From: Leucobacter luti
GTDB lineage: Bacteria > Actinomycetota > Actinomycetes > Actinomycetales > Microbacteriaceae
DNA: 64,000 nt
Reading direction: 5' to 3'
NCBI RefSeq assembly: GCF_019464495.1
Contig: NZ_CP080492.1
Span: 124,001-188,000 of the forward strand
Shown: positions 27,275 to 35,724 of the stretch, piece after piece
How positions within the stretch are numbered: the first letter of the stretch is position 1
Layout: every line of letters starts with the position of its first letter
Position numbers and translations under genes: made by a program
The notes under the pieces: model-generated
The model's database searches: none
The model's input: only the letters and a program-made list of their open reading frames with translations
What the model was told of the DNA's origin: nothing

Positions 27275-28509
27275 GCGCGGGCCAGCCCCCGCGGCGCCGC
27301 AACCACGTCGATATGCCCGTTGCGTACGCGGCAGTCGGCGCATCGCGTGCACCAGATCTGATGCGCTTCCCGCCGAGCGGCAGCACTCCCTACGAGGAGG
27401 AGCTGCGCCTGGGGAGTGGGCAGGAACGGTTCCTCCTCGCATCCAGCCTGCTGATGACCTGGGGCGCCCAGCGCGGCGGCGGGTTCACCGTTCGCGAAAC
27501 TGAGCGCGGCACGGGAGCCACCTATCTCAGCCCGAGCTTCGACGGTGCTGGCATGCCGCAAGCCGCCGGCGAAGTTGAGGAACACTTCGGCCCTGAGGGT
27601 GAACCGTACGTGGTTGCCGGAACGACGGCGGTGCTCGGTACGCCGGGAAAGCCTGATCGCGATATTCTCGTGGTGTACACGGTCTCCGAGCCGCGCCGCG
27701 TCGGCTTTGCCTGGGGCACGAGAGACGAGGACGGTCCCGTCGGGGAGCAGTTGTTCGCCGTCGAGCTCCGTGACGACGACACCGTGTGGGCGATTTCCCG
27801 CGGTTTCCTCGAGGCGCCGAAGAGCGGACTACTGGGACTGCGGGCTCGGGCCGAGGTCAAGCTTGCCGTAGAGGCGGTGCGCAAGCAGCTTGCGGCGCTC
27901 GCACCTGGGGCGCAGGCCAACGGCGTGGATATTGATTCCACGGCGACAGCTGCTCCTGAGGATCCCGCCCCCGAATTGCGTGGTACTCCGACAGCGGCAG
28001 AGCCGGGGGACGCTGCGGACCCGACGAGCGCTGCCGCACCTGCGGCTCCTTCTGAACCTGCGGACCTTGAGGCGTCTGGGGCTCCTGCCGAGCCTGCTGA
28101 CTCTGAAGCGTCTGGGGCTCCCGCTGAACCTGCGGACCTTGAGGCGTCTGGGGCTCCCGCTGAGCCTGCTGACTCTGAAGCGTCTGGGGTTCCCGCTGAG
28201 TCTGCTGAGCCTGCTGAGCCTGCTGACCCTTCGGTTCCGGTGGAATCCACTCCTGACTCAAGTGCGACTGCCGGTGACACTGCGTCGCGTCAGGATCCGG
28301 AGCAGGATGAGGAACAGGAACAGGAACAGGAACAGGAGCTTGTGAGGGAGCACGACTCCGCTCCTGCGGGCTCATCTGAGGACGGCTCGGTCGCAACCGA
28401 CACCGCAGAGGGATCACAGGCGCCAGAAGCCCCACCGGTTCCAGGTTCAGTCGATACGGCGAACCAACGAGTGACACATAAGCGTCGCCCGGGCACACCC
28501 CGTGCGTAA
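27271..28509 (+). CDS. DUF1990 domain protein with long repetitive acidic tail
   Basis: 412 residues. The first 210 or so match the DUF1990 fold ([20 protein letters not shown] opening, [56 protein letters not shown]). That family has no firm biochemical role; it is structurally related to SRPBCC-like domains as I recall. The remaining 200 residues are low complexity, rich in Ala, Glu, Pro, Ser and Asp, with four 12-residue repeats from residue 262 ([12 protein letters not shown] / [12 protein letters not shown] alternating) and an EQEQEQEQ stretch. It is translationally coupled to lepA (ATGA). Domain function is unknown; the tail is probably disordered. Confidence 0.83.
   Translation: MSAGQPPRRRNHVDMPVAYAAVGASRAPDLMRFPPSGSTPYEEELRLGSGQERFLLASSLLMTWGAQRGGGFTVRETERGTGATYLSPSFDGAGMPQAAGEVEEHFGPEGEPYVVAGTTAVLGTPGKPDRDILVVYTVSEPRRVGFAWGTRDEDGPVGEQLFAVELRDDDTVWAISRGFLEAPKSGLLGLRARAEVKLAVEAVRKQLAALAPGAQANGVDIDSTATAAPEDPAPELRGTPTAAEPGDAADPTSAAAPAAPSEPADLEASGAPAEPADSEASGAPAEPADLEASGAPAEPADSEASGVPAESAEPAEPADPSVPVESTPDSSATAGDTASRQDPEQDEEQEQEQEQELVREHDSAPAGSSEDGSVATDTAEGSQAPEAPPVPGSVDTANQRVTHKRRPGTPRA
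28054..28197 (+). repeat. four tandem 36-bp coding repeats (A-B-A-B)
   Basis: Units at 28054, 28090, 28126 and 28162 each encode 12 residues. Units 1 and 3 ([12 protein letters not shown]) resemble each other more than units 2 and 4 (EPADSEASG..), so a 72-bp pair was duplicated. In-frame length changes are expected. Confidence 0.88.
28312..28335 (+). repeat. hexanucleotide microsatellite (GAACAG)x4
   Basis: Four perfect tandem GAACAG units encode Glu-Gln repeats inside the DUF1990 protein tail. Slippage would change length without shifting frame. Confidence 0.85.
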
Positions 28510-28531
28510 CGAATGAGAGCGAGAACCTCCG

Positions 28532-29758
28532 ATGCCGAGCGCACTGCCTGAGGGCGATCCGGCACCTGCGAACGGGGCGTTGCCCGCGAGCGTGTTAGAC
28601 GGTGCGCAGACACGCCGATTTGGCGTGTATGTGCACGTGCCCTACTGCCGCGTGCGCTGCGGGTACTGCGACTTCAATACCTACACGGCAAGCGAACTCG
28701 GGGGCACCCGCCGCGACGAGTACGCGGATCAGGTGGAGTGGGAACTCGCCTTCGGTGCCCGCGTGATGCGCGAGGCTGGGCTTCCCGAGCGCGCGGTGTC
28801 CACCGTATTTTTCGGGGGCGGTACGCCAACGCTGTTGCCCGCGAGCGACCTCACTGCGATGCTGAGCAGGATCAAGACCGAGTGGGGTCTCGCACCAGGC
28901 GCTGAAGTGACGACCGAGGCAAACCCGGATTCGGTTGACGCGGCCTACCTGCAAGAGCTGGCGGCCGCAGGATTCACACGAGTGAGCTTTGGAATGCAGT
29001 CTGCTGTGCCGCATGTGCTCCGCACGCTCGATCGCACGCATCAGCCTGAGCGCGTGCCGCAGGTGGTCGCCTGGGCGCGTGAGGCAGGTTTGCAGGTGAG
29101 TGTCGACTTGATCTATGGGACACCGGGAGAGTCGCTAGCTGACTGGGAACGATCTATCGATGCCGCGCTCGTGTGCAATCCGGATCATATTTCGGCATAT
29201 GCCCTGATTGTCGAATCGGGCACGAAGCTTGCGGCACAGATCCGTCGCGGCGAAGTTGCGCAGCCAGATGAGGATCTGCACGCCGAGATGTACGAGCTCG
29301 CCGACGCGCGATTCTCCGCAGCTGGCCTGGGCTGGTACGAGATCAGCAACTGGTCTCGGAGTGCGGACACGCGCTCACGACACAATCTCTCCTACTGGAC
29401 CGGTGAGGATTGGTGGGCAGCTGGACCCGGCGCGCACAGCCATATCGGGGGAGTGCGGTGGTGGAATGTGAAGCACCCCGGTGCCTATGCCACCCGGGTG
29501 AACGAGGGTGTCTCTCCGGCGCATGCCCGTGAGCTGCTGAGCGACACCGCTCGTCGCGAGGAACGAGTGCTCCTCGAAACCCGGATTGTTGACGGTCTGC
29601 CCACCCACGTGCTGGATTCCGACGAACGGGCGGTTGTCTCAGCGTTGATCGCCGAGGGGCTCGTCGATGGCCGCGCGGCGATCGGTGGGCGCGTGGTGCC
29701 AACGCTGCGCGGACGCCTCCTCGCCGACACCGTGGTGCACCGCCTGCTCGGAGCTTGA
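28532..29758 (+). CDS. hemW: HemW-type radical SAM protein (coproporphyrinogen III oxidase-like heme chaperone)
   Basis: 408 residues. The radical SAM [4Fe-4S] motif CRVRCGYC sits in YVHVPYCRVRCGYCDF near residue 35, then FFGGGTPT, the glycine-rich SAM motif region with TTEANPD, RVSFGMQS and VSVDLIYGTPGES. The three-Cys spacing C-x3-C-x2-C and the C-terminal HemN_C-like domain (NLSYWTGEDWWAAGPGAHS) favour HemW, which hands heme to targets, over true anaerobic HemN. Its location between lepA and hrcA is conserved across Gram-positive bacteria. Confidence 0.93.
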   Translation: MPSALPEGDPAPANGALPASVLDGAQTRRFGVYVHVPYCRVRCGYCDFNTYTASELGGTRRDEYADQVEWELAFGARVMREAGLPERAVSTVFFGGGTPTLLPASDLTAMLSRIKTEWGLAPGAEVTTEANPDSVDAAYLQELAAAGFTRVSFGMQSAVPHVLRTLDRTHQPERVPQVVAWAREAGLQVSVDLIYGTPGESLADWERSIDAALVCNPDHISAYALIVESGTKLAAQIRRGEVAQPDEDLHAEMYELADARFSAAGLGWYEISNWSRSADTRSRHNLSYWTGEDWWAAGPGAHSHIGGVRWWNVKHPGAYATRVNEGVSPAHARELLSDTARREERVLLETRIVDGLPTHVLDSDERAVVSALIAEGLVDGRAAIGGRVVPTLRGRLLADTVVHRLLGA

Positions 29759-29778
29759 CAGGCGGCACACTGGCAACG

Positions 29779-29954
29779 TGTGCCGCGCGGCTTTCTCGGG
29801 GCTCGCAGAAGCTGTCGCGGCAGATGCTGCAGAACCTGCCGCTTCTGCAGAACCTGCAGAAGCTGCGAACTGCAGCGAAGGAGACTCCGAGCCGCGACTG
29901 AACCCGGCCGCTCCAGCCGTGACCGCAGCAGTTCAGCGCAGCCCCGCAGCCTGA
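29779..29954 (+). CDS. possible small ORF in hemW-phnE gap
   Basis: A GTG at 29779, preceded by CACACT with leaderless spacing (6 nt), opens 58 codons rich in Ala, Glu and Pro, built from repeats of a CTGCAGAACCTGC core (29822-29870). No family is recognised. It may be non-coding repeat DNA; the gap otherwise shows nothing. Confidence 0.2.
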
Positions 29955-29964
29955 GCTCTCCGGT

Positions 29965-31707
29965 TCACAAGACCTGCTTCCGTAGCCAAACGGAGAGTCG
30001 CTCTGTGGCATATACGGTCAGGAGGATCATAATGATGAGCGCGAGCGTTTGATCGAGCTGCCGCCCCCGAATCGATGCGTCAAGGGCCAACCCGATCCCG
30101 CCAGCTCCAACGACCCCCATGATGGTGGCTGAACGGACAAAGACGTCGAAAGTAAACAGCCCGGCCCCGATGATTGCGGGGAAGGCGGTCGGGATGGTGG
30201 ATGTCACGGTACGTTGCAGCCACCCGGCACCGACAGCGTCCAGCGCTTCGGTAGTGCGTGACAGATCGGTATCTTCGATGGCATCGGCGATGAGCTTGCC
30301 GGTGAAACCGATCGCACCAATCGTGAGCGCTAAGACCCCGGCAAGGGGGCCAAGACCCACTGCGACGACGAGCAAGATGGCGAGCATGAGGTCGGGAATG
30401 CCTCGCACCACGAGGGTGAGCAGCCGGCTCAGCCGCGCGGCAACCGGGTGGAACGTGGCGTTCTTCGCGGCGATGATCCCGACTGGCAGCGCCAGAATCA
30501 GCCCCAGTGTCGCTGCGGCGAGCGCCATCGAGAGCGTCTCCAGCATCAGGGAGAGGTGGGGAGCGAGGTTGGTCACGAAGTCTGGTGGGAACATACCCAG
30601 GAGATACGGGCCAATCTCTCTGAGGGCCACGCCTATTTGGCCTGGGCCGAGTCTGAGCATGAGGAAGCTCGTGAGGATCAGCGCGAGCGCACTCCAGCCG
30701 AGAATCCACCGGGTCAGCCGATCTGGGCCCCAGCCTGCGCGGATGGGGCCGCCTCTGCGCGCTGGGCGCACGGGAATCGTGAGGGCCGAGGTGGCGTGTG
30801 TGCTGGTACTCACGGGGGCTCGTGTCGACATGAGGCGCGCACGTACCGAGAAGGGATTGTGCCGTGCGGGGGCCGATGACCCGAGGATCGCGGTCCGGGC
30901 GATAGCGGAGAGCTGCTCGACGAGGAGCACGAGTACGAAGATGATGAGGGCAATTGCGAGCACGCGGGTGTACACCATCTGTCCCAGCACGCGCTGCAGC
31001 TCAAAGCCGATCCCGCCGGCTCCGACGAAGCCGAGTATTACCGCGTTTCTCAGGTTGATGTCGAAGCGGTAGAGGCCGAGCGAGATCCAGTTCGACGCGA
31101 CTTGCGGCAGCACGGCAGCAACGAAGGTCTGCAGTCTGGTGGCGCCCGTTGCCCTGCTTGCTTCCACGATGCCCTCGTCAATTTCCTCGATGCGATCTGC
31201 GAAGAATTTGCCGATCATGCCCACCGAGCTGAAGCCCATGGCGAGTACGCCAGCGGTCGGTCCGACGCCGATGGCGCGCACGAAGAGGAGCGCGAGGACG
31301 AGCGACGGGATTGCTCGGGTCAGCGTGATCACGAAGCGAGCAATGCTATAGGCCACTGGTCCCGTTGTGGTGTTCCGGGCAGCACACACAGCGAGGGGGA
31401 TCGCGATCACGACTGCGATGGCAGTGCCAGCTGTCACCATCCAGAGCGTCTCAACTACCGCCTGGACATAGCGCCGCCAGTCAGTGAAGTTCGGTGGCAC
31501 CAGCCGCTCAAGCAGATCTCTGATCGAATCGAGGCGGCCGAACACGTTCCATGGCGTGAAGTTCGTGTTCCAGAGCGCGGCCAGAAACAGTGCCGCCAGA
31601 ATGAGTGCGGTGACGACGAGGCGGCGCCGCTGCGCGTTCGGAGGCGGCCGCAGTGCTGCTCGAAGCGGCGCAGGGTCGACGGGTGTCGTCATCGAGCGCT
31701 GAGTCAT
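29965..31707 (-). CDS. phnE: phosphonate-type ABC transporter permease, double-length (two PhnE units fused)
   Basis: 580 residues made of two homologous permease halves, about 1-285 and 300-580. Each half has a PhnE-like six-helix domain and ends with a matched motif: GFVGAGGIGFELQ in the first and GVVGAGGIGLALD in the second. RAIPSLVLALLFVRAIGVGPTAGVLA and RGIPDLMLAILLVVAVGLGPLAGVLA mark the corresponding cytoplasmic loops. In most organisms PhnE is a single-unit homodimer, or two genes. The fusion presumably forms a pseudo-dimeric channel for the PhnD-bound substrate. ATG 31707 overlaps the phnC stop (ATGA). It is the last gene of the operon. Confidence 0.92.
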   Translation of the reverse strand: MTQRSMTTPVDPAPLRAALRPPPNAQRRRLVVTALILAALFLAALWNTNFTPWNVFGRLDSIRDLLERLVPPNFTDWRRYVQAVVETLWMVTAGTAIAVVIAIPLAVCAARNTTTGPVAYSIARFVITLTRAIPSLVLALLFVRAIGVGPTAGVLAMGFSSVGMIGKFFADRIEEIDEGIVEASRATGATRLQTFVAAVLPQVASNWISLGLYRFDINLRNAVILGFVGAGGIGFELQRVLGQMVYTRVLAIALIIFVLVLLVEQLSAIARTAILGSSAPARHNPFSVRARLMSTRAPVSTSTHATSALTIPVRPARRGGPIRAGWGPDRLTRWILGWSALALILTSFLMLRLGPGQIGVALREIGPYLLGMFPPDFVTNLAPHLSLMLETLSMALAAATLGLILALPVGIIAAKNATFHPVAARLSRLLTLVVRGIPDLMLAILLVVAVGLGPLAGVLALTIGAIGFTGKLIADAIEDTDLSRTTEALDAVGAGWLQRTVTSTIPTAFPAIIGAGLFTFDVFVRSATIMGVVGAGGIGLALDASIRGRQLDQTLALIIMILLTVYATERLSVWLRKQVL

Positions 31708-32507
31708 TCGGGTGCCTCCGGTGTGTGTGCGTTCGATTCTTCGGCTCGGTAAATCAAGGCGACGTCGTCTGGTTGCACGTCGCCCGCATCCCGGTCGAAT
31801 ACGATCTGACCCCCGCGGAGCCCGACGATGCGGTCGGCCCAGTCGATCGCGACCTCCACTTGATGCAGACTGCAGATCACGGTGAGTCCGTCTTCCTCAC
31901 TCACCTGCTGGAGGATGTCCAGTACCTGCCGCGATGATTCGGGGTCGAGCGAGGCGACTGGCTCGTCAGCGAGCAGAAGCTCCGGTTGCTGGAACAGCGC
32001 TCGAGCGATCCCCACCCGCTGCTGTTGGCCGCCCGAGAGTGTGCCCGCGCGTTGAAATGCGTAATCAGCGAGCCCGACACGGTCGAGCTGTTCGAGTGCC
32101 GCCAATCGCATCCGATTTGGGTACATCAGGAGGCCAGAACGTGGCCCGCGGAGTGTGCCGAGGCCGCCTGCCAGTACGTTTTCAATCGCGCTGAGCCGGC
32201 CCACCAGGTTGAAATGCTGAAAGACGAACGCCACGCGCTGGCGGAACTGCCGGAGCTGGCGTCCCCGCATCGCCAGCGGGTCCGTGCCGAGCACTGTCAG
32301 ATCCCCTGTGCTCGGATCGTGGAGTCGGTTCAGGAGTCGCAACGTGGTTGACTTCCCTGAGCCCGAGAGACCGAGGAGGACAAGACGTTGCCGGTACGGG
32401 ACTGCGAGGTCGATGCCAGCGAGCGCTGGCACCGCACTCCCGTCAAACGACTTCGTGATGTTGCGGAGGTCAACCGCCAGTTCGGCCGGATGCGTCGTGG
32501 CTTCCAT
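31704..32507 (-). CDS. phnC: phosphonate-type ABC transporter ATP-binding protein
   Basis: 267 residues. Walker A is GLSGSGKST, the Q-loop is in VFQHFNLVGRLSAIENV (a PhnC-typical stretch), the signature is LSGGQQQRVGIARAL, Walker B is LLLADEPVASLD and the switch His is in SLHQVEVA. It energises import by PhnD-PhnE. ATG 32507..32505 was chosen over an upstream in-frame start because AAAGGA lies at the right distance. The gene begins inside the last 38 bp of the phosphatase gene. Confidence 0.93.
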   Translation of the reverse strand: MEATTHPAELAVDLRNITKSFDGSAVPALAGIDLAVPYRQRLVLLGLSGSGKSTTLRLLNRLHDPSTGDLTVLGTDPLAMRGRQLRQFRQRVAFVFQHFNLVGRLSAIENVLAGGLGTLRGPRSGLLMYPNRMRLAALEQLDRVGLADYAFQRAGTLSGGQQQRVGIARALFQQPELLLADEPVASLDPESSRQVLDILQQVSEEDGLTVICSLHQVEVAIDWADRIVGLRGGQIVFDRDAGDVQPDDVALIYRAEESNAHTPEAPE

Positions 32508-33357
32508 GTTTCGTTCCTTTCTCGACGGTGGACTGCGGTGTCGCACCGGTCAGGAGTGGGTGTGCGGCTGCGGCGATCTGATCCGCAACTTGGGGGGAGC
32601 GCGCAACCACATAGCTCGGGCCGGCCCACTGGCCGAATCCGGGGGGCGGGGGGTCGAGCACGCGAATGCTGCATCCGACGGCGCTGGCGAGCGCAAACCC
32701 TGCCGCGACGTCCCAGGGTTGCGCTGCCCGGAGTTCAAACGCCACACGTGCCCGCCCGGCTGCGACGTGTGCCAGTTGCAGCGCAAACGAACCGCGTCCG
32801 CGGACTGGTCCAAGGGCACGCAAGTGCGTGAGGAGCTGGGGCGAGCCTGGGGCGGTGGGTGTTTCACCGACGAAGGGCCAGATCGTCAGCACGCCGGGCT
32901 TGCCCTCGTGAGTGTTCGTGTAGGGGAGTGGCGCGTCGTTGATCCAGGCTCCCGTGGTGTCTGCCCAGAACGTTTCGCGCTCGAGTGGGTCATGCACCGC
33001 TCCCGCGACGAGCCTTCCAGCGACTTCGACGCCGATCGAGGTGCAAAAGTACGGGATGCCGCTGATGTAGTTGAGCGTCCCGTCAATGGGATCGATGTGC
33101 CAGCGCACATCATCATCGCCTCCGGTGCGATGACCGAACTCCTCACCCACAATTGTTGAGCCGGGAAACTCCCGCAGCAGCTGTGCGGAGATTCGCTGCT
33201 CCGAGCGACGGTCGATCTCAGTCACCGGGTCACTTGCGCTGCTTTTGTACCTGATGTCGAGGTCGGTGCGGTAGTGGTCCGCGATATCTTCTGAGACAAG
33301 CTCCGCCGCGACGCGTGCAGCACTCGCGAGCGCATCAACCAGAGCCGCATCCCGCAC
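32470..33357 (-). CDS. inositol monophosphatase family protein inside the phn-type operon
   Basis: 295 residues with all metal-site motifs of the IMPase superfamily: VGEEFG (Glu), WHIDPIDGTLNYISG (the two Asp plus Gly-Thr) and AQPWDVAAGFAL (last metal Asp). Such enzymes remove phosphate from inositol phosphate, histidinol phosphate (HisN in actinobacteria), fructose bisphosphate or nucleotide phosphates; the sequence alone does not decide which. It starts with GTG 33357, 2 nt after the phnD stop and with GAGGTG of phnD as its ribosome site, and overlaps phnC by 38 bp. It is therefore an integral part of the transporter operon, suggesting that the imported ligand is dephosphorylated on arrival (inference). 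Confidence 0.88.
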   Translation of the reverse strand: MRDAALVDALASAARVAAELVSEDIADHYRTDLDIRYKSSASDPVTEIDRRSEQRISAQLLREFPGSTIVGEEFGHRTGGDDDVRWHIDPIDGTLNYISGIPYFCTSIGVEVAGRLVAGAVHDPLERETFWADTTGAWINDAPLPYTNTHEGKPGVLTIWPFVGETPTAPGSPQLLTHLRALGPVRGRGSFALQLAHVAAGRARVAFELRAAQPWDVAAGFALASAVGCSIRVLDPPPPGFGQWAGPSYVVARSPQVADQIAAAAHPLLTGATPQSTVEKGTKHGSHDASGRTGG

Positions 33358-33359
33358 GG

Positions 33360-34283
33360 CTACACCTCCTCGCAGGCCGGCGCACGGGTGATCTTGCACA
33401 CCTCTCTGAGGGCTTCCCAGTAGCTTTCTTCCTGTGGAATGACGCCCCAGAACACGTCGACGGCGTGGCAAATCTCGCCGTTGGCGGAGTCACTACGCCG
33501 GTCTGCTGGACACGCGTTCTGCTCGATAGCGAAGTCCCCGTTGATCTTGAGGACGGCTTCGCTGATGGTCTTCCGAAGCTCCGGATCGAGCTCGGTGGAA
33601 ATCGAAATTCCCGGGCTCGGAACCTCGGCCCGCCACACCTCGGTGAACTCGTCCGCTCGGTCCAGATACTCGCGGTTGGTGCCAAAAGTGAATACCGCGG
33701 CGCACTCCCCGTCGAGCATCGACTGCACCGCGGAAGCGTGATCGCCGATGAAGATAGCGTTGAGGTCCACCTCCGGATCAATACCGAGCTCAAGGAAGCC
33801 GGCGGAGGGGAATAGGTAGCCGGTGGCGGAACCCGGGTCGATAAAGCAGACGTCTGCTCCCCGCATGTCAGCCAACCCGGTGATCGCGCTATCAGCACGA
33901 ACCAGTCCAACCGCAGAATTGTGAGTCTCGGTGGGGGCATCGACCAGGGCGCCAATGGTGTCGATCTGTGCGCCATTGTCGCGTGCCATGATCTGAGCGA
34001 ACGGCCCAAGCATCACGAGATCGAGGTCCCCGGCAATTGTCGCCTCGACCACTGGGGCAACGTTGGTGGCCTCGAGGATCTCGATCGCGAGCCCAGTTTC
34101 CTGCTCGAATAGCTCGGTAAAGATCCGATAGTTGCCGAGCGTCGCCTCAACTGTTTCGGCGGGAACCACGCCGAAGCGAATCGTCTGCGTGCCACCGGCT
34201 TCGTCGTTGCTGCTGCAGCCAACGAGTGACACAGCAAGCAATGGCGCAGCAATTGCGGCGATGAGCGGGGTGAGTTTTCGCAT
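33360..34283 (-). CDS. phnD: phosphonate/phosphite-type ABC transporter substrate-binding lipoprotein
   Basis: 307 residues. A lipoprotein signal peptide ends in the lipobox LVGC (MRKLTPLIAAIAAPLLAVSL precedes it). The mature part is a PhnD-family periplasmic-binding fold: IRFGVVPAETVE, LDLVMLGPFAQIMARDNG, CFIDPGSATGYLFPSAGFLELG and FIGDHASAVQSMLDGECAAVFTFG. Binding of a phosphonate, phosphite or phosphate ester is expected; the ligand cannot be read from sequence. The start is ATG 34283..34281, with AGGAGG 8 nt upstream; the longer frame upstream lacks homology. First gene of phnD-IMPase-phnC-phnE. Confidence 0.93.
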   Translation of the reverse strand: MRKLTPLIAAIAAPLLAVSLVGCSSNDEAGGTQTIRFGVVPAETVEATLGNYRIFTELFEQETGLAIEILEATNVAPVVEATIAGDLDLVMLGPFAQIMARDNGAQIDTIGALVDAPTETHNSAVGLVRADSAITGLADMRGADVCFIDPGSATGYLFPSAGFLELGIDPEVDLNAIFIGDHASAVQSMLDGECAAVFTFGTNREYLDRADEFTEVWRAEVPSPGISISTELDPELRKTISEAVLKINGDFAIEQNACPADRRSDSANGEICHAVDVFWGVIPQEESYWEALREVCKITRAPACEEV

Positions 34284-34360
34284 CTCAATTTCCTCCTGAA
34301 CGCTGGGTTCGTCAACGCGGCTGACGGGACGCCGCAAAGGGAGGAGGTCGATGATCTCTG

Positions 34361-34398
34361 GGGCAAGGCTATCCCCGGCCAGAGCTGCGCCCTTGCCC
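34361..34398 (-). promoter_or_regulatory. stem-loop in phnD leader
   Basis: GGGCAAGG (34361-34368) and CCTTGCCC (34391-34398) form a perfect 8-bp stem with a 22-nt loop about 80 nt before phnD. It could be a leader-RNA hairpin; no known riboswitch is recognised. Confidence 0.4.
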
Positions 34399-34400
34399 AT

Positions 34401-34428
34401 CTGTGCACGCTGCTTGCACTTCTGTGCA
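34401..34428. promoter_or_regulatory. candidate operator: three helically phased direct repeats upstream of phnD
   Basis: CTGTGCA at 34401, GCTTGCA at 34412 and CTGTGCA at 34422 repeat with 11- and 10-bp spacing. This resembles the geometry of direct-repeat operators such as PHO boxes, but the sequence does not match GTTCACC, so the regulator is unknown. Confidence 0.4.
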
Positions 34429-34562
34429 GACAGCGGTCGTCGCTCTTCGCTGCGTACGGGGGGAGAGCGCGATGCACCTCTCCGGAACTGGTGCTCGCTG
34501 GCGACACAGCTGGCGCTCGCTGACGTTTCGGCAGTGCACGGAAACTGCCGGGTCACCTGCGC

Positions 34563-34568
34563 TAGACT
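34563..34568 (+). promoter_or_regulatory. -10 hexamer of hrcA-dnaJ operon
   Basis: TAGACT directly abuts the CIRCE element, so HrcA bound to CIRCE would cover the start point. Confidence 0.55.
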
Positions 34569-34594
34569 TGGCACTCAGTGATGCTGAGTGCCAA
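34568..34594 (+). promoter_or_regulatory. CIRCE operator for HrcA
   Basis: TTGGCACTC, 9 nt, GAGTGCCAA: a perfect 9-9-9 inverted repeat matching the CIRCE consensus (TTAGCACTC-N9-GAGTGCTAA) at most positions. It is placed between the -10 and the hrcA start, implying autoregulation of hrcA-dnaJ. Confidence 0.92.
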
Positions 34595-34622
34595 AGATAG
34601 TGCGGCGCCGGGAGGAGGGGTC

Positions 34623-35660
34623 ATGGTTTCCGAACGGAGTCTGGCGGTGTTGCACGCCATCGTGAGCGACTACGTCTCCTCCAACGAACCTGTGGGTTCG
34701 AAAGCCATTGTTGATCGGCACCAATTCGGCGTCTCCGCGGCGACGATTCGCAACGATATGGCCTTGCTTGAGGACGACGAACTCATCGCCCAACCGCACA
34801 CCTCGTCCGGCCGCGTACCCACTGACAAGGGGTACCGTCTCTATGTCGATACGCTCGCGAGCGTTCGCCCGCTCACCGGAGCTCAACGCGCGGCGATCGA
34901 GCGATTCCTTGGCGAGTCAACCGATCTCCACGACGTTATGGCACGCACGGTTCGATTGCTCTCACAGCTCACGAACCAGGTGGCTGTGGCGCAGTACCCG
35001 TCCTTGCGTCGCACCGTTGTGCGCCATATTGACTTGGTGGCGATCGGGGAGGATCGAGTGCTCTGCGTCTTGATCCTGGGTAGCGGAGTCGTCGAGCAAC
35101 AGGTCGCTTGGTTGCCCGCCTCACAGGTCACTGAAGCTTGGGTGCACGGACTGCGTGAGCGGATCGCGGAGGCTGCGGTGGGTGCTGATGTCGAGGCTGC
35201 CGCGGCGGCAATCGGCACGCTGACCGCCCGAATTTCTGAGTGGTCAGAGCCGGGCGAAGCTGATCTGGTTCGCCGCGTTCTCGATGTGGTTGGCTCACAA
35301 CTGAGCGCGAACCGCACCGATCGGATCGCAGTGGCCGGTGCTGCCAACGTATCGCGTCCCGGCGAGTTCCAGGGTGCGTTGCCCGTGGTGCTTGAAGCTA
35401 TCGAGGAGCAAGTGACCCTGCTGCGTCTCTTTGACGAGCTGGTGCAGGATGGTCGCGATGTTACCGCGTCGATCGGGCGCGAGAACCTCGCATACGGACT
35501 CTCAGCAGCTTCTGTGCTCGCCTCGAGCTACGAAGAAGAAGGAGCGACGGTCGCAAAGCTCGGCGTGCTTGGCCCGATGCGCATGGACTACGCCGGGAAC
35601 ATCGCGGCGGTCCGCGCTGTTGCACGGTACTTGAACCGATTCCTGGGTGAAGAGCGGTAG
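34623..35660 (+). CDS. hrcA: heat-inducible transcription repressor HrcA
   Basis: 345 residues. An N-terminal winged-helix DNA-binding domain (VLHAIVSDYVSSNEPVGSKAI, then VSAATIRNDMALLEDDELIAQPHTSSGRVPTDKGYR, the HrcA signature) is followed by a GAF-like dimer domain (IDLVAIGEDRVLCVLIL) and the C-terminal YGLSAASVLASSYE ... GVLGPMRMDYAGNIAAV. It represses chaperone genes through CIRCE. ATG 34623 follows GGAGGAGGGG; the longest frame starting inside CIRCE is rejected. Confidence 0.97.
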   Translation: MVSERSLAVLHAIVSDYVSSNEPVGSKAIVDRHQFGVSAATIRNDMALLEDDELIAQPHTSSGRVPTDKGYRLYVDTLASVRPLTGAQRAAIERFLGESTDLHDVMARTVRLLSQLTNQVAVAQYPSLRRTVVRHIDLVAIGEDRVLCVLILGSGVVEQQVAWLPASQVTEAWVHGLRERIAEAAVGADVEAAAAAIGTLTARISEWSEPGEADLVRRVLDVVGSQLSANRTDRIAVAGAANVSRPGEFQGALPVVLEAIEEQVTLLRLFDELVQDGRDVTASIGRENLAYGLSAASVLASSYEEEGATVAKLGVLGPMRMDYAGNIAAVRAVARYLNRFLGEER

Positions 35661-35724
35661 CCTCGCGCACCGTCAGCATCACCGAACTGTACGAACACAC
35701 GAACAACCCTGAGGAGTACACCCC

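Larger units (their letters stand above)
34284..34562. other. phnD-hrcA divergent regulatory region
   Basis: About 280 bp without a gene. It carries the phnD leader with a stem-loop (34361-34398), three short direct repeats (34401-34428), an inverted repeat CGGCAGT / ACTGCCG at 34529-34550 and the hrcA promoter. Confidence 0.6.

Noticed and set aside
34401..34428. PHO box (PhoP site) upstream of phnD
   Set aside because: The spacing is right but the units do not match GTTCACC; kept only as an unassigned direct-repeat operator.
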